Of a stretch of DNA of 64,000 bases, positions 42,714 to 52,011 are shown one piece after another. A program made the translations under genes and the position numbers. The notes beneath the pieces are model-generated. The model worked only from the letters and a program-made list of their open reading frames with translations. It made no database searches and was not told the DNA's origin. The first letter of the stretch is position 1; every line of letters starts with the position of its first letter. The stretch is from Mucilaginibacter sp. KACC 22063 (GTDB taxonomy: Bacteria; Bacteroidota; Bacteroidia; Sphingobacteriales; Sphingobacteriaceae): positions 1,798,001 to 1,862,000 of the forward strand of contig NZ_CP117877.1 in assembly GCF_028736115.1 (NCBI RefSeq), written 5' to 3'.

Positions 42714-42902
42714 TTAAGCCAGTTTTACATTTACTGCATTAAGGCCTTTTTTGCCATCTTGTACGTCAAAAGTTACTGAATCGTTTTCACGAATGTTTTC
42801 TTTTAAACCAGATACGTGGACGAAAATTTCTTGTCCATCGTCGCTTTTAATAAAACCAAAACCTTTGGTCTCATTAAAAAACTTTACTGTTCCTGTATTC
42901 AT
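42714..42902 (-). CDS. cspA: Cold-shock protein (CspA family)
   Basis: A 62-residue single cold-shock domain that binds single-stranded RNA/DNA. RNP1 (KGFGFIKSDD, about 13-22) and RNP2 (EIFVHVS, about 24-30) are intact. It starts MNTGTVKFFNETKGFGFI, as is usual in this phylum. A TATATTTG -7 box (42922-42929) lies 20 bases before the ATG, so the leader is short, unlike the long cold-sensing 5' UTR of E. coli cspA. A terminator follows directly. Confidence 0.96.
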   Translation of the reverse strand: MNTGTVKFFNETKGFGFIKSDDGQEIFVHVSGLKENIRENDSVTFDVQDGKKGLNAVNVKLA

Positions 42903-42921
42903 TTAATATTGTATTGAGATA

Positions 42922-42929
42922 CAAATATA
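42922..42929 (-). promoter_or_regulatory. -7 promoter box for cspA
   Basis: CAAATATA on the plus strand reads TATATTTG on the minus strand, an exact TAnnTTTG match. Confidence 0.55.
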
Positions 42930-43023
42930 GTTATAATATTCGAATATACCTCTATTTCAAAAATATTAAGGCTCAGTGGCAAGATCGAAATAGCTGATCT
43001 ACAGATTATTTATCAGAATTTAG

Positions 43024-44124
43024 TTATTTAATAGGCCTCAGAATACGGTTCCAGCGTATTTTGTCAAAAAATGTCCCCGTACTGTCAATACTCATCCAGG
43101 TAATTATGGCCTTACCAACAATATGGTCTTCCGGAACAAATCCCCAAAATCTTGAGTCTTCAGAATTGTGGCGGTTGTCGCCCATCATCCAGTAATAGTT
43201 TTGAGTAAAGGTGTAAGTGTTTGCCTGTTTGCCGTTAACGTAGAATACGCCATTGGCTTTAGTGATCTTGTTATGCTCGTAAGACTGAACAGTATGGGCA
43301 TACAGCGCCACCGTAGAATCGGTTAGCCTGATAGTCGCTCCTTTCTTAGGGACTAACATCGGGCCGAAATTGTCGTTGTTCCATTTAAACATGGCGTTAT
43401 GCGGAAATATAGAAGGGTCAAATTCGCCTTTAGGTTCAACAAAGGGTTTTATTGATGTGATATTGCTATAACTTTTCATCTCTGCAACGCTTTCTTTAGG
43501 CATAATCATGATGTATGATTTGTCGGTAAGCTGTGCATATATCTCAATTTTAAGGTCTTTGATTACCTGTGGGTTTATGGAGGAACCATCGGTTATAACT
43601 TCATAAGATGTTTGCCCTTTTGGCGGATTAGGGTTTGCCTTACCGTTTACATAAAGCTGTGAGTTTACAATGCTGATCACATCGCCGGGGGTAGCCTGGC
43701 ATCGTTTGATATAGTTAGACCTCATGTCCACAGGGATCAAACTATCTGATGGCAGGTTAAAAACAACCACATCGTTTTTCTTTAATTCTGAAATTCCCGG
43801 TAAGCGGTAGTAAGGCAATTGGATGCCATCCCAATAGGTTTTGATTTTAGCGCCTGTTACTGTACTTTCTAAAAAAGGTATGGCAATAGGCGTAATTGGC
43901 ATGCGGGCGCCGTAATGAAATTTACTTACAAAAAGGTAGTCGCCGGTAAGCAATGAACCTTCCATGGAAGCCGATGGAATAGCATAAGCTGAAAACAGCA
44001 ATCCGCGGATGATAGTCGAAGCAACAACCGCAAACAAAATGGCGTCTAACCATTCGCGTGTTTTACTTTTCTTTGGCTTATCAGCTTCGTTTTTTTTACG
44101 TTTAAAGGGATTAGTAAATTTCAT
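43024..44124 (-). CDS. lepB: Signal peptidase I
   Basis: Membrane-bound leader peptidase. The 366 residues include one N-terminal transmembrane helix (about 29-48), the catalytic Ser region YAIPSASMEGSLLTGDYLFVSKF (about 47-69), the catalytic Lys region SNYIKRCQATPGDVISI, and the closing box MMGDNRHNSEDSRFWGFVP near the C-terminus. A long insert (about 180-275) between boxes D and E makes it larger than E. coli LepB. It is followed by the cold-shock region and preceded by an unrelated secreted protein gene on the same strand. Confidence 0.95.
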   Translation of the reverse strand: MKFTNPFKRKKNEADKPKKSKTREWLDAILFAVVASTIIRGLLFSAYAIPSASMEGSLLTGDYLFVSKFHYGARMPITPIAIPFLESTVTGAKIKTYWDGIQLPYYRLPGISELKKNDVVVFNLPSDSLIPVDMRSNYIKRCQATPGDVISIVNSQLYVNGKANPNPPKGQTSYEVITDGSSINPQVIKDLKIEIYAQLTDKSYIMIMPKESVAEMKSYSNITSIKPFVEPKGEFDPSIFPHNAMFKWNNDNFGPMLVPKKGATIRLTDSTVALYAHTVQSYEHNKITKANGVFYVNGKQANTYTFTQNYYWMMGDNRHNSEDSRFWGFVPEDHIVGKAIITWMSIDSTGTFFDKIRWNRILRPIK

Positions 44125-44172
44125 GGAGCAGTTTTAGTTGATTAGCAATTGGTTAATTAAACGGTTTGACAT

Positions 44173-44204
44173 AAAAAAGCCCGCATTGTTACAAACAATA
44201 CAGG
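44173..44204 (-). terminator. Probable terminator of the secreted-protein gene 44226-44870
   Basis: Imperfect stem GCCCGCATTGTT / AACAATACAGGC with a run of U on the minus strand, about 20 bases after the stop. Confidence 0.7.
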
Positions 44205-44225
44205 CCAAGTTTATAGAATCGACGT

Positions 44226-44870
44226 TTAGTTTACAGCCTGTGCCAGCGTTGCAATAGAATTGTCGCTGTTAAAATTGAAATCATCAGCTTTTATTATTTC
44301 CTTCACCTTATCATTGCTTTTAAAAAAGTTTTGAAAGTCCTTTTTACCGTTGCCAATCTTTTGATACTTAGTACCATCAAATGCGTAGTAAGTGATCATC
44401 GGTTCAAGTTTTTGAGTTACTCTTTTAGTGTAAAAATCTTCTTCAGAGTTTACTTTCACAGTTGTTAATTTATAAATGCTCAGCTTACCCGGGGCAACAA
44501 GTTCTAAAAATACCGGCGCTTTGCTGTCGATGGTTTTAATCTTTGTAAAGTTGCCGGTATGGTTTTCACTTGGTGGAACCGTGAATTTGCTTACAGAATC
44601 AGTGATGTCATATAAATTATTATCTATGCTGTATTCTATGTGCTGATTAAGCTCGTCATACCGTATGGGTAAATCAGTTAATTTTTTGCCATTATTGGTT
44701 GTTATTTCAGCTTTTTGAAATTCCTCATTTAAATAGGGTGAACCAACGGTGTTGCCCGATTTTTTTGATTTAAGAGGTTTACCCATGCTCATAAATAATG
44801 CTGATTGCTGTGCAAAACAAAGGGTTGAGGCAATAACCAATGCAAATAAAAGTGAAATGTGCTTTTTCAT
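44226..44870 (-). CDS. Secreted hypothetical protein
   Basis: A 214-residue protein with a clear signal peptide (1-21, ending CFAQ). The mature part is mixed, rich in Lys/Asn, with beta-strand-like wording (FLELVAPGKLSIYKLTTVKV; MITYYAFDGTKYQKIG) and a C-terminal helical segment that includes FQNFFKSNDKVKEIIKADDFNF. No domain was recognised; the end resembles the helical tail of small periplasmic proteins in this phylum. It is monocistronic with its own terminator and is divergent from the VOC dioxygenase operon. Confidence 0.75.
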   Translation of the reverse strand: MKKHISLLFALVIASTLCFAQQSALFMSMGKPLKSKKSGNTVGSPYLNEEFQKAEITTNNGKKLTDLPIRYDELNQHIEYSIDNNLYDITDSVSKFTVPPSENHTGNFTKIKTIDSKAPVFLELVAPGKLSIYKLTTVKVNSEEDFYTKRVTQKLEPMITYYAFDGTKYQKIGNGKKDFQNFFKSNDKVKEIIKADDFNFNSDNSIATLAQAVN

Positions 44871-44946
44871 GTTAAGAGTTTTAAGTAGTTAAAGCACAAG
44901 ATAAAACGTTTTACTAATATTCCGTTAAGTCAACAGATATTTCTTT

Positions 44947-44962
44947 CTTGACCCAGGTCAAG
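44947..44962. promoter_or_regulatory. Fnr/Crp-type dyad TTGAC-N4-GTCAA
   Basis: CTTGACC-CA-GGTCAAG has 7-bp perfect arms with the 5-4-5 spacing of Fnr/Dnr-family boxes. It is centred about 33 bp upstream of the -7 box at 44984-44991, in front of an operon whose last gene encodes a Crp/Fnr-family regulator. Confidence 0.55.
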
Positions 44963-44983
44963 TGTTACCTACGTTTGCTGCCA

Positions 44984-44991
44984 TACCTTTG
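44984..44991 (+). promoter_or_regulatory. -7 promoter box for the mhqO/mhqD-like operon
   Basis: TACCTTTG matches TAnnTTTG, 34 bases before the ATG at 45026. It lies inside the longer possible reading frame and so argues against a start at 44948. Confidence 0.6.
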
Positions 44992-45025
44992 TAGTGTTAA
45001 TTCAATTAAGCAGATTATTAAAACT

Positions 45026-45961
45026 ATGGAAGATCAAATTTTAGGCATACACCACATCACTGCTATCGCAGGAAATGCCAAACGCAACTATGATTTTTAT
45101 ACTAATATATTAGGTTTAAGATTAGTAAAGAAGACCGTCAATTTTGATGATCCTGAAACCTATCACTTTTATTACGGCGATAAACACGGTACACCCGGTA
45201 CTATACTGACATTTTTCCCATGGGAAAACATTATGACCGGACGCCGTGGAGCAAGGCAGGCTACTGAGATAGGTTATTCTGTTCCGGAAAACAGCCTCGA
45301 CTTTTGGTTAAAACGTCTGGAAGATCATAACGTAACTTATAATAAAGTAGCAGAAAAATTTGGCGAACCTTATTTAACCCTGCTTGATCCTGACGGCTTG
45401 AAACTGGAGTTAACAGTTTCTAAAACTGCGGATAATCGCTTGCCTTGGGAAACTGATGAGATCAAAGCTGAAAACGGTTTAAAAGGGTTTCATAATATTA
45501 CTATTAACACTAATAAAATGCAGCCTACTGCCGATGTGCTGACTGGTGTTTTAGGTTACCGTTTGTTAGAGCAACATGTAAACAGGTACCGTTTTATCAA
45601 TGATAATGTAGACAATGCCAACATTGTTGACCTTGTAGAAGTTCCGGGCGAAATTGCCGGCCATGTAGCAGGTGGCTCTGTACACCACGTAGCATTCAGG
45701 GTGAAAAACGAAGAGATTTTAATGCACTATCGCGATAAAATTGAAGCGCTTGGATTGCACATTACAGAAAAAATTGACCGTAACTATTTCTATTCATTAT
45801 ACTTCCGCGAACCAGGTGGCGTATTGTTTGAGATTGCTACTGATAACCCGGGCTTTACTGTTGACGAATCGTTGGAAGAATTAGGCCAGAATCTTAAACT
45901 GCCTGCAAAATATGAGTCATTCCGTGCAAGCCTTGAAACTACATTACCTAAAATCAATTAA
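45026..45961 (+). CDS. Ring-cleaving dioxygenase of the VOC family (MhqO-like)
   Basis: A 311-residue protein of two vicinal-oxygen-chelate modules. It starts MEDQILGIHHITAIAGNAKRN and shows metal-site and substrate wording typical of MhqO/MhqA-type hydroquinone dioxygenases (LRLVKKTVNFDDPETYHFYYGD; GSVHHVAFRV; FREPGGVLFEIATD). It would open aromatic diol rings. The ORF could begin at 44948 but then contains the promoter box and operator, so the ATG 45026 was chosen. It is followed two bases later by a carboxylesterase gene, the same pairing as mhqO-mhqD in Bacillus. Confidence 0.9.
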   Translation: MEDQILGIHHITAIAGNAKRNYDFYTNILGLRLVKKTVNFDDPETYHFYYGDKHGTPGTILTFFPWENIMTGRRGARQATEIGYSVPENSLDFWLKRLEDHNVTYNKVAEKFGEPYLTLLDPDGLKLELTVSKTADNRLPWETDEIKAENGLKGFHNITINTNKMQPTADVLTGVLGYRLLEQHVNRYRFINDNVDNANIVDLVEVPGEIAGHVAGGSVHHVAFRVKNEEILMHYRDKIEALGLHITEKIDRNYFYSLYFREPGGVLFEIATDNPGFTVDESLEELGQNLKLPAKYESFRASLETTLPKIN

Positions 45962-45963
45962 TT

Positions 45964-46596
45964 ATGTACACTCATCATAAAAATATTGTAAAAGCAGGTG
46001 CAGAGCCAAAAGATGCAAAAGGCGCAATTATAATGTTACACGGTCGTGGAAGCACGGCCGATAACATTATCGGCCTTAATTCTGTGCTGAATATTAAAGA
46101 TTTAGCAATTTATGCACCACAGGCAAGTAACCACAGTTGGTATCCTTACAGCTTTATGGCACCGGTGAAAGATAATGAACCTGCACTAAGCTCGGCTTTG
46201 GAGTTAATAAAGGAAACCGTACAACAAGCAGTAACCGATGGTATCCCTGAAGACAGGATCTATTTTGCAGGATTTTCCCAGGGCGCTTGCCTAACATTAG
46301 AGTATGTTGCCCGTAACGCAAAAAAATATGCCGGTGTTGTTGCCTTTACAGGCGGACTGATTGGCGAACAGCTGCAACTGGATAATTACCAGGGCGATTT
46401 CAACAACACACCTATACTTATTGCCACTGGCGATCCTGATGCGCACGTGCCTGTAACAAGGGTACTTGAAAGTGTGGAAGTTTTAAAAGGTTTAAATGCC
46501 GATATCAGGCTTGAAATTTATAAAGGCCGCCAGCATACTATCAGCATGCCTGAAATAAAACTGGCTAACGAAGTAATTTTTGATCAGACAAATTGA
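45964..46596 (+). CDS. Alpha/beta hydrolase (MhqD-like phospholipase/carboxylesterase)
   Basis: A 210-residue serine hydrolase of the phospholipase/carboxylesterase group. The oxyanion-hole IIMLHGRGSTADN (about 21-33), the nucleophile elbow GFSQGACLTLEYVA (about 104-117), Asp in ATGDPDAHVPVTR and His in KGRQHTISMPE complete the triad. It follows the dioxygenase gene with a two-base gap. In Bacillus the homologous pair detoxifies quinones and is induced by hydroquinone; the same role is likely here. Confidence 0.9.
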   Translation: MYTHHKNIVKAGAEPKDAKGAIIMLHGRGSTADNIIGLNSVLNIKDLAIYAPQASNHSWYPYSFMAPVKDNEPALSSALELIKETVQQAVTDGIPEDRIYFAGFSQGACLTLEYVARNAKKYAGVVAFTGGLIGEQLQLDNYQGDFNNTPILIATGDPDAHVPVTRVLESVEVLKGLNADIRLEIYKGRQHTISMPEIKLANEVIFDQTN

Positions 46597-46631
46597 TCCT
46601 TTAACGGTTAATAGCTTTCAAAGCAGATATT

Positions 46632-46919
46632 ATGAGTTACGAAAATACAGAACTGATAAATAACGAAGCCATTCACAATTTTGAATTGTTTGTGGATGGC
46701 GAAAGGGCTTTTATTGATTACCGTACAAAAGGCGATAAGCTATTTCTGGTGCATACAGAAGTACCCGAAAATTTACAGGGCAGGGGTATTGCCGAAGCAA
46801 TTGTAAGCAAAACCTTTGCTTACATGGAAGCGCATAAGCTTAAACTGGTTCCGCTTTGCCAATATGTGCAGATCTACCTGAAACGCCACCCGGAGTGGAA
46901 CAGGCTGCTTGCCGATTAA
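46632..46919 (+). CDS. Small GNAT-type acetyltransferase (COG2388)
   Basis: A 95-residue minimal GNAT-fold protein of the YjdJ/COG2388 type. It has a short N-terminal sheet (ELFVDGERAFIDYRTKGDKLFLVHTEVPENLQG), the acetyl-CoA loop (Q)GRGIAEAIV (about 49-58) and PLCQYVQIYLKRHPEW at the end, the family's usual C-terminal signature. The substrate is unknown. It is 35 bases after the hydrolase and precedes the Crp/Fnr gene by 54 bases, probably in the same transcript. Confidence 0.9.
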   Translation: MSYENTELINNEAIHNFELFVDGERAFIDYRTKGDKLFLVHTEVPENLQGRGIAEAIVSKTFAYMEAHKLKLVPLCQYVQIYLKRHPEWNRLLAD

Positions 46920-46972
46920 GTTGAGTTATCCTGATCTTCCGGCTTCCAAAATAGATTTTGTATTTTGGCGGC

Positions 46973-47557
46973 ATGTCTACCGATCTGATACTGCAAAACA
47001 TATCCCGTTATGTAAACTTAAGCCCTGATGAAAAAGCATATTTCACATCACTGCTGCAATCACGTAGTTTAAAACGCAAAGAATTTTTGCTGGAAGACGG
47101 ACAAATCTGTAAGTATTCTGCATTTACATTATCCGGATGTTTGCGTGGCTACACCGTTGATGAAAACGGGCTGGAGCATGTACTCAGCTTTGCACCCCAA
47201 GGTTGGTGGATGGCCGATATGTACAGCCTGATCAGTCAAAAGCCCGGAACATTGAATATAGAAGCCATAGAAAAGACAGATATATTGCTTTTATCCAAAG
47301 CCGACCAGGAAAAGCTTTACGAACAAGTGCCAAAGTTCGAGCGTTTTTTCAGGATCATTACAGAAAATTCCCTGGTGGCCTACCAGCAAAGGCTGATGGA
47401 CAATTTAAGCCTTACCGCCGAGGAGCGTTATCTTAATTTTTGCAAACGGTACCCCACGCTGATACACACCTTACCTAAAAAAGATATTGCTACCTATATT
47501 GGCGTAACTCCCGAGTTTCTGAGCCGTATGCTGGGCAAAATGCTCAGAAACTCATAG
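46973..47557 (+). CDS. Crp/Fnr-family transcriptional regulator
   Basis: A 194-residue regulator with an N-terminal cyclic-nucleotide-binding-like beta-roll (about 25-110; LEDGQICKYSAFTLSGCLRGYTVDENG) and a C-terminal helix-turn-helix (KKDIATYIGVTPEFLSRMLGKML). No Cys cluster for an Fe-S Fnr was seen and the cAMP-binding Arg/Ser pair is not obvious, so the signal is unknown. The start is at ATG 46973; a longer frame begins at TTG 46958. It closes the mhqO-like operon, and a TTGAC-N4-GTCAA dyad in front of that operon is a natural candidate for its binding site. Confidence 0.9.
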   Translation: MSTDLILQNISRYVNLSPDEKAYFTSLLQSRSLKRKEFLLEDGQICKYSAFTLSGCLRGYTVDENGLEHVLSFAPQGWWMADMYSLISQKPGTLNIEAIEKTDILLLSKADQEKLYEQVPKFERFFRIITENSLVAYQQRLMDNLSLTAEERYLNFCKRYPTLIHTLPKKDIATYIGVTPEFLSRMLGKMLRNS

Positions 47558-47661
47558 CAAAAAGCTACTTGAGCAGCTACAAGGATTTATGTTTGCCTGT
47601 TCTTAATGTTTACTTCATAACAAAGCCATTTATTTGATATAATTTGGCACCCGGATTTTTT

Positions 47662-48927
47662 ATGAAATATTACGCTCTTTTAATCGTTTCCCTGTTTTGG
47701 TTACAAGTTGTTAATGCGCAGGTTGATACCAGTATGCAAGTGAATACAGCCAGGTATAACAGCAAGCAACAAGAGGAAAAACCCTATGTGATTATGATAT
47801 CGATGGATGGTTTTAGGTATGATTACCTCAATAAATACCATGCATCACATTTGAAAGAATTAAGTGATAATGGTGCACGTGCCGAAGCCATGATCCCTTC
47901 TTATCCTTCGTTAACTTTCCCAAACCATTACACGTTGGTTACGGGGCTTTATCCTTCGCATCATGGATTAGTAGGCAACAGCTATTACGATAGAAACTTC
48001 AAGGCAACTTATTCCATGAAGGGTAAAACAGCCGTAGAGGGCAAGTGGTACGGAGGCGAGCCGCTTTGGGTGCTGGCCGAAAAACAACAAATGCTAACGG
48101 CAAGCTTTTACTGGGTGGGGTCAGAAGCTGATATACAGCACACATTACCCACTTATTACTACAAGTATAACGAGAAGATCAGTATACATAACCGCATTGC
48201 CTGCGTTGTTAACTGGTTGGAGCAGCCTGCTGACCGCCGTCCACACTTGATCACTTTCTACTTTCCGGAGGTTGACCATCAAAGCCATCATTTCGGGCCT
48301 GATAGTAAAGAAACTGCCGATGCCGTTCATTTTGTAGACTCAGCTATTTATCAATTGACTGAAGCTGTTAAGAAAACGGGATTAAAAGTTAATTATGTGG
48401 TAGTATCAGACCACGGAATGACGGCAATTGACCGTGAGCATAAATTGCCCGAACCATCATTAACACGCGATACAACTAAGTTTATCAATTTAGATGAAGG
48501 CGTTATTATGCAGCTTTATGCAAAAGATCCAGCTTACATAAAACCGGCTTACGAAAAACTAAAGGCTGAAGCTAAGGATTATGATGTTTACCTGAAGCAG
48601 GATGTACCGGCACATTTACATTATGGTGCTAAAGATGACAGATACAACCGTATAGGCGACATTGTGCTGATACCTAAATGGCCCAAAGTTTTTTATTGGG
48701 GCAAAGGGGAATTAAACATGGGCGCACATGGATATGATCCGATAACAGTGAAAGAAATGCGGGCAGTTTTTATGGCTTGGGGGCCGGATATTAAAAAAGG
48801 GATTACTGTACACCCGTTCCCAAATGTGGACGTTTATCCTGTGGTTCAAAAAATATTACAATTGCAAAACCCGCCTCAGATTGACGGAACGGACGAGCTT
48901 GCTAAACAGATATTAATTAAAAAATAA
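47662..48927 (+). CDS. Secreted ectonucleotide pyrophosphatase/phosphodiesterase (ENPP-like)
   Basis: A 421-residue alkaline-phosphatase-superfamily enzyme. The signal peptide (1-20, ending VNAQ) is followed by zinc-site ISMDGFRYDYL, the catalytic Thr in SYPSLTFPNHYTLVTGLYPSHHG, YFPEVDHQSHHFGPDS, VVSDHGMTAI and the C-terminal GAHGYDP, the ENPP metal ligands. It would split phosphodiester or pyrophosphate bonds in the periplasm, releasing phosphate or nucleotides. A longer frame begins at TTG 47644, but the ATG at 47662 opens the signal peptide. Monocistronic, with a terminator at 49059-49088. Confidence 0.93.
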   Translation: MKYYALLIVSLFWLQVVNAQVDTSMQVNTARYNSKQQEEKPYVIMISMDGFRYDYLNKYHASHLKELSDNGARAEAMIPSYPSLTFPNHYTLVTGLYPSHHGLVGNSYYDRNFKATYSMKGKTAVEGKWYGGEPLWVLAEKQQMLTASFYWVGSEADIQHTLPTYYYKYNEKISIHNRIACVVNWLEQPADRRPHLITFYFPEVDHQSHHFGPDSKETADAVHFVDSAIYQLTEAVKKTGLKVNYVVVSDHGMTAIDREHKLPEPSLTRDTTKFINLDEGVIMQLYAKDPAYIKPAYEKLKAEAKDYDVYLKQDVPAHLHYGAKDDRYNRIGDIVLIPKWPKVFYWGKGELNMGAHGYDPITVKEMRAVFMAWGPDIKKGITVHPFPNVDVYPVVQKILQLQNPPQIDGTDELAKQILIKK

Positions 48928-49058
48928 ATTTTTACTGGCGAGCCTGCTGTTGGCATAATAAATGTTATAACATTAAATGTTAGCTACTAACGTTTTGTGC
49001 CGATAAGATGATGTGAGAGAGATACTAAGTAGTTAACAATATCAGATCGGAGATAGAG

Positions 49059-49088
49059 AAGGCTGCCCAATTGGGCAGCCTTTGTTTT
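49059..49088 (+). terminator. Intrinsic terminator downstream of the ENPP-like gene
   Basis: Perfect palindrome AAGGCTGCCCAA / TTGGGCAGCCTT followed by TTTGTTTTTG on the plus strand. It sits between convergent genes. Confidence 0.85.
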
Positions 49089-49099
49089 TGGTAGAGTAT

Positions 49100-51871
49100 T
49101 TACTTTTTCGACATTTCGTAAAGTTCGTTGAAGAGCAATTTAAATGTTCCATGTGATTGCCCGCGGAAGGTGATCTCAGGCCCGAATACATACAAATTAC
49201 CATTACCAACTTTAGCTTCAAATGCAGCTACGTTATTTTTTAAGTATTGCTGTCCCCAGGCCCATCCGCTGCGCAATGGTTTGTCAGTAGTGTAAGTAGC
49301 AAGTGCTGTAACGCCTTTACTTTCGGCATCGTTATCCAGTTTAAATACAGGGCTGCTATCAAATAATATATCTGTTTTAGCTTTCATGCCCCAGTTTGCT
49401 GGTACAGATGTATTGAAACTGGCTTGCAATACGCTGCCCGGTATATAAAATTTATCGCCTGATAAGGGCTTGCCGCTATTGTCAACCAATGCATTTTGTA
49501 CAGGGAGTTTTAATTGGTAAGCAAGGTTAGCGCTGCTGCCAATAGTGACGATATTTCCGCCTGCTTCCAAAAAGGCTTTTAGTTGTGGAATAGATTTTTC
49601 GGCTGTGATGCGGCCGGTCCAGGTTTTAAATTCATCAGGCAGGTTTTCCATGTTACCGCCGCGAAAACCACCACCAAAGTTGCGGCCATTAGGGTCTGGA
49701 ATTGCGCCGCCAACAAATACAATTACATCATATTTACTTTTCAGGTCGCCATTGTCAATCTCCTGCGGATAAATCACATGGAAAGGGAAGTGGTATTGCT
49801 CCATCATCCAGCGTATCCAGCCTGAAGGGATAGAACCGCCATAATTATCCCATAGCGCCATGCGTGCCTGCGATAGTTTGATTAAGCCTTTAGGCGTTTT
49901 GTTGGTTGCACTTACCTTAACCCCTAAATTAGCATCAACGGCAAGTGCTGTCTTTGCAGCTGCTGAATAAGGGATATAAAATGCGCCCGGACCAGCATCT
50001 GCCACACCTTTCACTCCGGCAGGCGCGCGGTATACCTGAGCACCGGCTTTTAACAGATCGTTTACAATGATAAACGCATTATTTACATCGGGACTAAGCA
50101 CGTAGCCGCCTTTTGCAATTACAGGAACCAATACCGTTGACGGCGATTGCAGTTCGCCGTAAGGGATGCGTTTAAATGGCCCGTCGAAATCATCAAGCAA
50201 ACGGTCGAACTTGATGCCCATTTGATAAGCCAATGTCCAACCGGCATTATCATAAGGGCGAATAGGAGGGCCGCCTGGATATAAGAAATCATTCGGGTGA
50301 TCCTGCGGTTCAAACATATCCAGCACATGCGGGCGGAAAGCCTGGTTAGTTTTTACGATATAACTTCCTGCCGGATAGTTTACACCATTTATTTTGAATG
50401 GTACTGTTGCTTTTTGGATAACAATACCTGCCCGTATCAATGTATTAACAAATTTAACCGCGGTCGGGAAATCATTCTGATCGGCAGATATAATATACCC
50501 GCGTGCATCGCGCAGGGTTGGGTCTTTTAAAACTTTGTCGTAATATTTTACAGGTATTGATCCGCTTCTGCCTAATGATACCGCGCCGCTTGCCCCGCCA
50601 CGGTTACCCTCGCCATTTGCGGGAGTAGTGTTACCCATGTCGGCTTTGTAAGCATTATTGATCGAGTCGGTCATTTTGGGCGATAGCGTCCAGTTGTCAC
50701 GGCTGCCGCGTTCAATTGAGTTCATTCCCATGCGGTACATATCATAAAGCAGCATGTCGCGTTGGCGTACAGCATAGTTTAATACGGCGTAGTTAAGCGA
50801 TACTGAATAATCGATAGACTGCTTAAAATGCCACGGTTGCGGCGTTACCGGGAAAGGCGTACTGCTGTTGGGGATCAACCGGCTTGGCACCAGCGGAATT
50901 TCTGATGGGGTAGGGCTGCCGATAATTTCGGTAAGTAAACCTACCATGTTATGAAAATAAGTAGTGGTACGCAAGCCACCATTCCACCAGGTAGAATATT
51001 CTGTGCCTTGCAATTTGGTATAGCCTGGTTTGTTCTCAGTATTCAGTCGACTGATCATCGCGGCACCTACGGCATCAAGCGTGGTGACCATCAATGGATC
51101 GAAGACATAATTGAAAGGGTCGCGGTAAGGTGGGCCAGCCACCACAGATCCTGCCGGGCCGGTTTGGTGATGATTATAAACAATCTGAGGGAACCATTGC
51201 AGAAACTGCTGACGGGTAATATTCTGCGTTTCTTTCATGTTCATCATGTAAAAATCTCGGTTGTTATCGTGCCCGATGTATTTTTCCCATAAACGCGGTA
51301 CGTTCATGTTTCGCTTTTTTAGGTCGTTTTCGCGCATGTACCAGTTGGCTACCAGTTCCTGCCCGTCGGGGTTGGCATGTACCATCAGGATAATGCAATT
51401 GTCTAGGATGTTCTTAGTTTCGGCATCATTGCGGCTGATTAAATCATAGGCCGTTTGGATCAACTGATGTGAGCCAACAACCTCGCTGGCATGCAGTCCG
51501 CCATCAATCCATACAACAGCTTTACCCTGTAAGGCAAGTGCATGCGCCTGCTCGTCTTTTAAGCCTTCGGCATGGGCCAATTTTTGTGAAATGGCTTTGT
51601 ATTTATCGAGGTTTTTAATGTTTTCGGGCGATGATATCACCAGCATAAACTCGTGGCGGCCTTCTTCGGTTAAGCCCATATCTACATATTTGGCACGGGG
51701 AGAAGCAGTAAGTTTTTTGATATAAGCCTCGGTCTGCGTGTAATTGGCAAGTTTATAATCGTCGCCAATTTCAAAACCGAAATGTTCTTTAGGAGTAGGT
51801 ATGGTTTGTGCCGATGCGCCAAAAGCAAGCAGCATACCCCATACCAGGCAATGGGTAAGTTTCCGGGTCAT
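49100..51871 (-). CDS. Secreted M14-family zinc carboxypeptidase
   Basis: A 923-residue secreted peptidase. The signal peptide (1-21, ending ASAQ) is followed by an M14 catalytic domain (about 45-340). Zinc ligands are in WIDGGLHASEVVGSHQL (His, Glu) and IVYNHHQTGPAG (His), with the HDNNRDFYM segment and a candidate catalytic Glu in LLTEIIGSP. The remaining ~550 residues include a beta-rich middle part and a C-terminal Rossmann-like (glutamine-amidotransferase-like) region ending LKLLFNELYEM. Such long M14 proteins are common in this phylum. The substrate is unknown. It is convergent with the ENPP gene. Confidence 0.9.
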   Translation of the reverse strand: MTRKLTHCLVWGMLLAFGASAQTIPTPKEHFGFEIGDDYKLANYTQTEAYIKKLTASPRAKYVDMGLTEEGRHEFMLVISSPENIKNLDKYKAISQKLAHAEGLKDEQAHALALQGKAVVWIDGGLHASEVVGSHQLIQTAYDLISRNDAETKNILDNCIILMVHANPDGQELVANWYMRENDLKKRNMNVPRLWEKYIGHDNNRDFYMMNMKETQNITRQQFLQWFPQIVYNHHQTGPAGSVVAGPPYRDPFNYVFDPLMVTTLDAVGAAMISRLNTENKPGYTKLQGTEYSTWWNGGLRTTTYFHNMVGLLTEIIGSPTPSEIPLVPSRLIPNSSTPFPVTPQPWHFKQSIDYSVSLNYAVLNYAVRQRDMLLYDMYRMGMNSIERGSRDNWTLSPKMTDSINNAYKADMGNTTPANGEGNRGGASGAVSLGRSGSIPVKYYDKVLKDPTLRDARGYIISADQNDFPTAVKFVNTLIRAGIVIQKATVPFKINGVNYPAGSYIVKTNQAFRPHVLDMFEPQDHPNDFLYPGGPPIRPYDNAGWTLAYQMGIKFDRLLDDFDGPFKRIPYGELQSPSTVLVPVIAKGGYVLSPDVNNAFIIVNDLLKAGAQVYRAPAGVKGVADAGPGAFYIPYSAAAKTALAVDANLGVKVSATNKTPKGLIKLSQARMALWDNYGGSIPSGWIRWMMEQYHFPFHVIYPQEIDNGDLKSKYDVIVFVGGAIPDPNGRNFGGGFRGGNMENLPDEFKTWTGRITAEKSIPQLKAFLEAGGNIVTIGSSANLAYQLKLPVQNALVDNSGKPLSGDKFYIPGSVLQASFNTSVPANWGMKAKTDILFDSSPVFKLDNDAESKGVTALATYTTDKPLRSGWAWGQQYLKNNVAAFEAKVGNGNLYVFGPEITFRGQSHGTFKLLFNELYEMSKK

Positions 51872-52011
51872 GTTTTAGTTTAAAGTTGATAAGCAATTTA
51901 TGGAATTGACTGCGAATGCATTGTAACTTTTTTGAAGCAGAGATTTTGATTTGATATTGGGTTGATTGAAGAATAAGAAATGGTTAAAACAATCAGGATA
52001 TAATTCATTCT

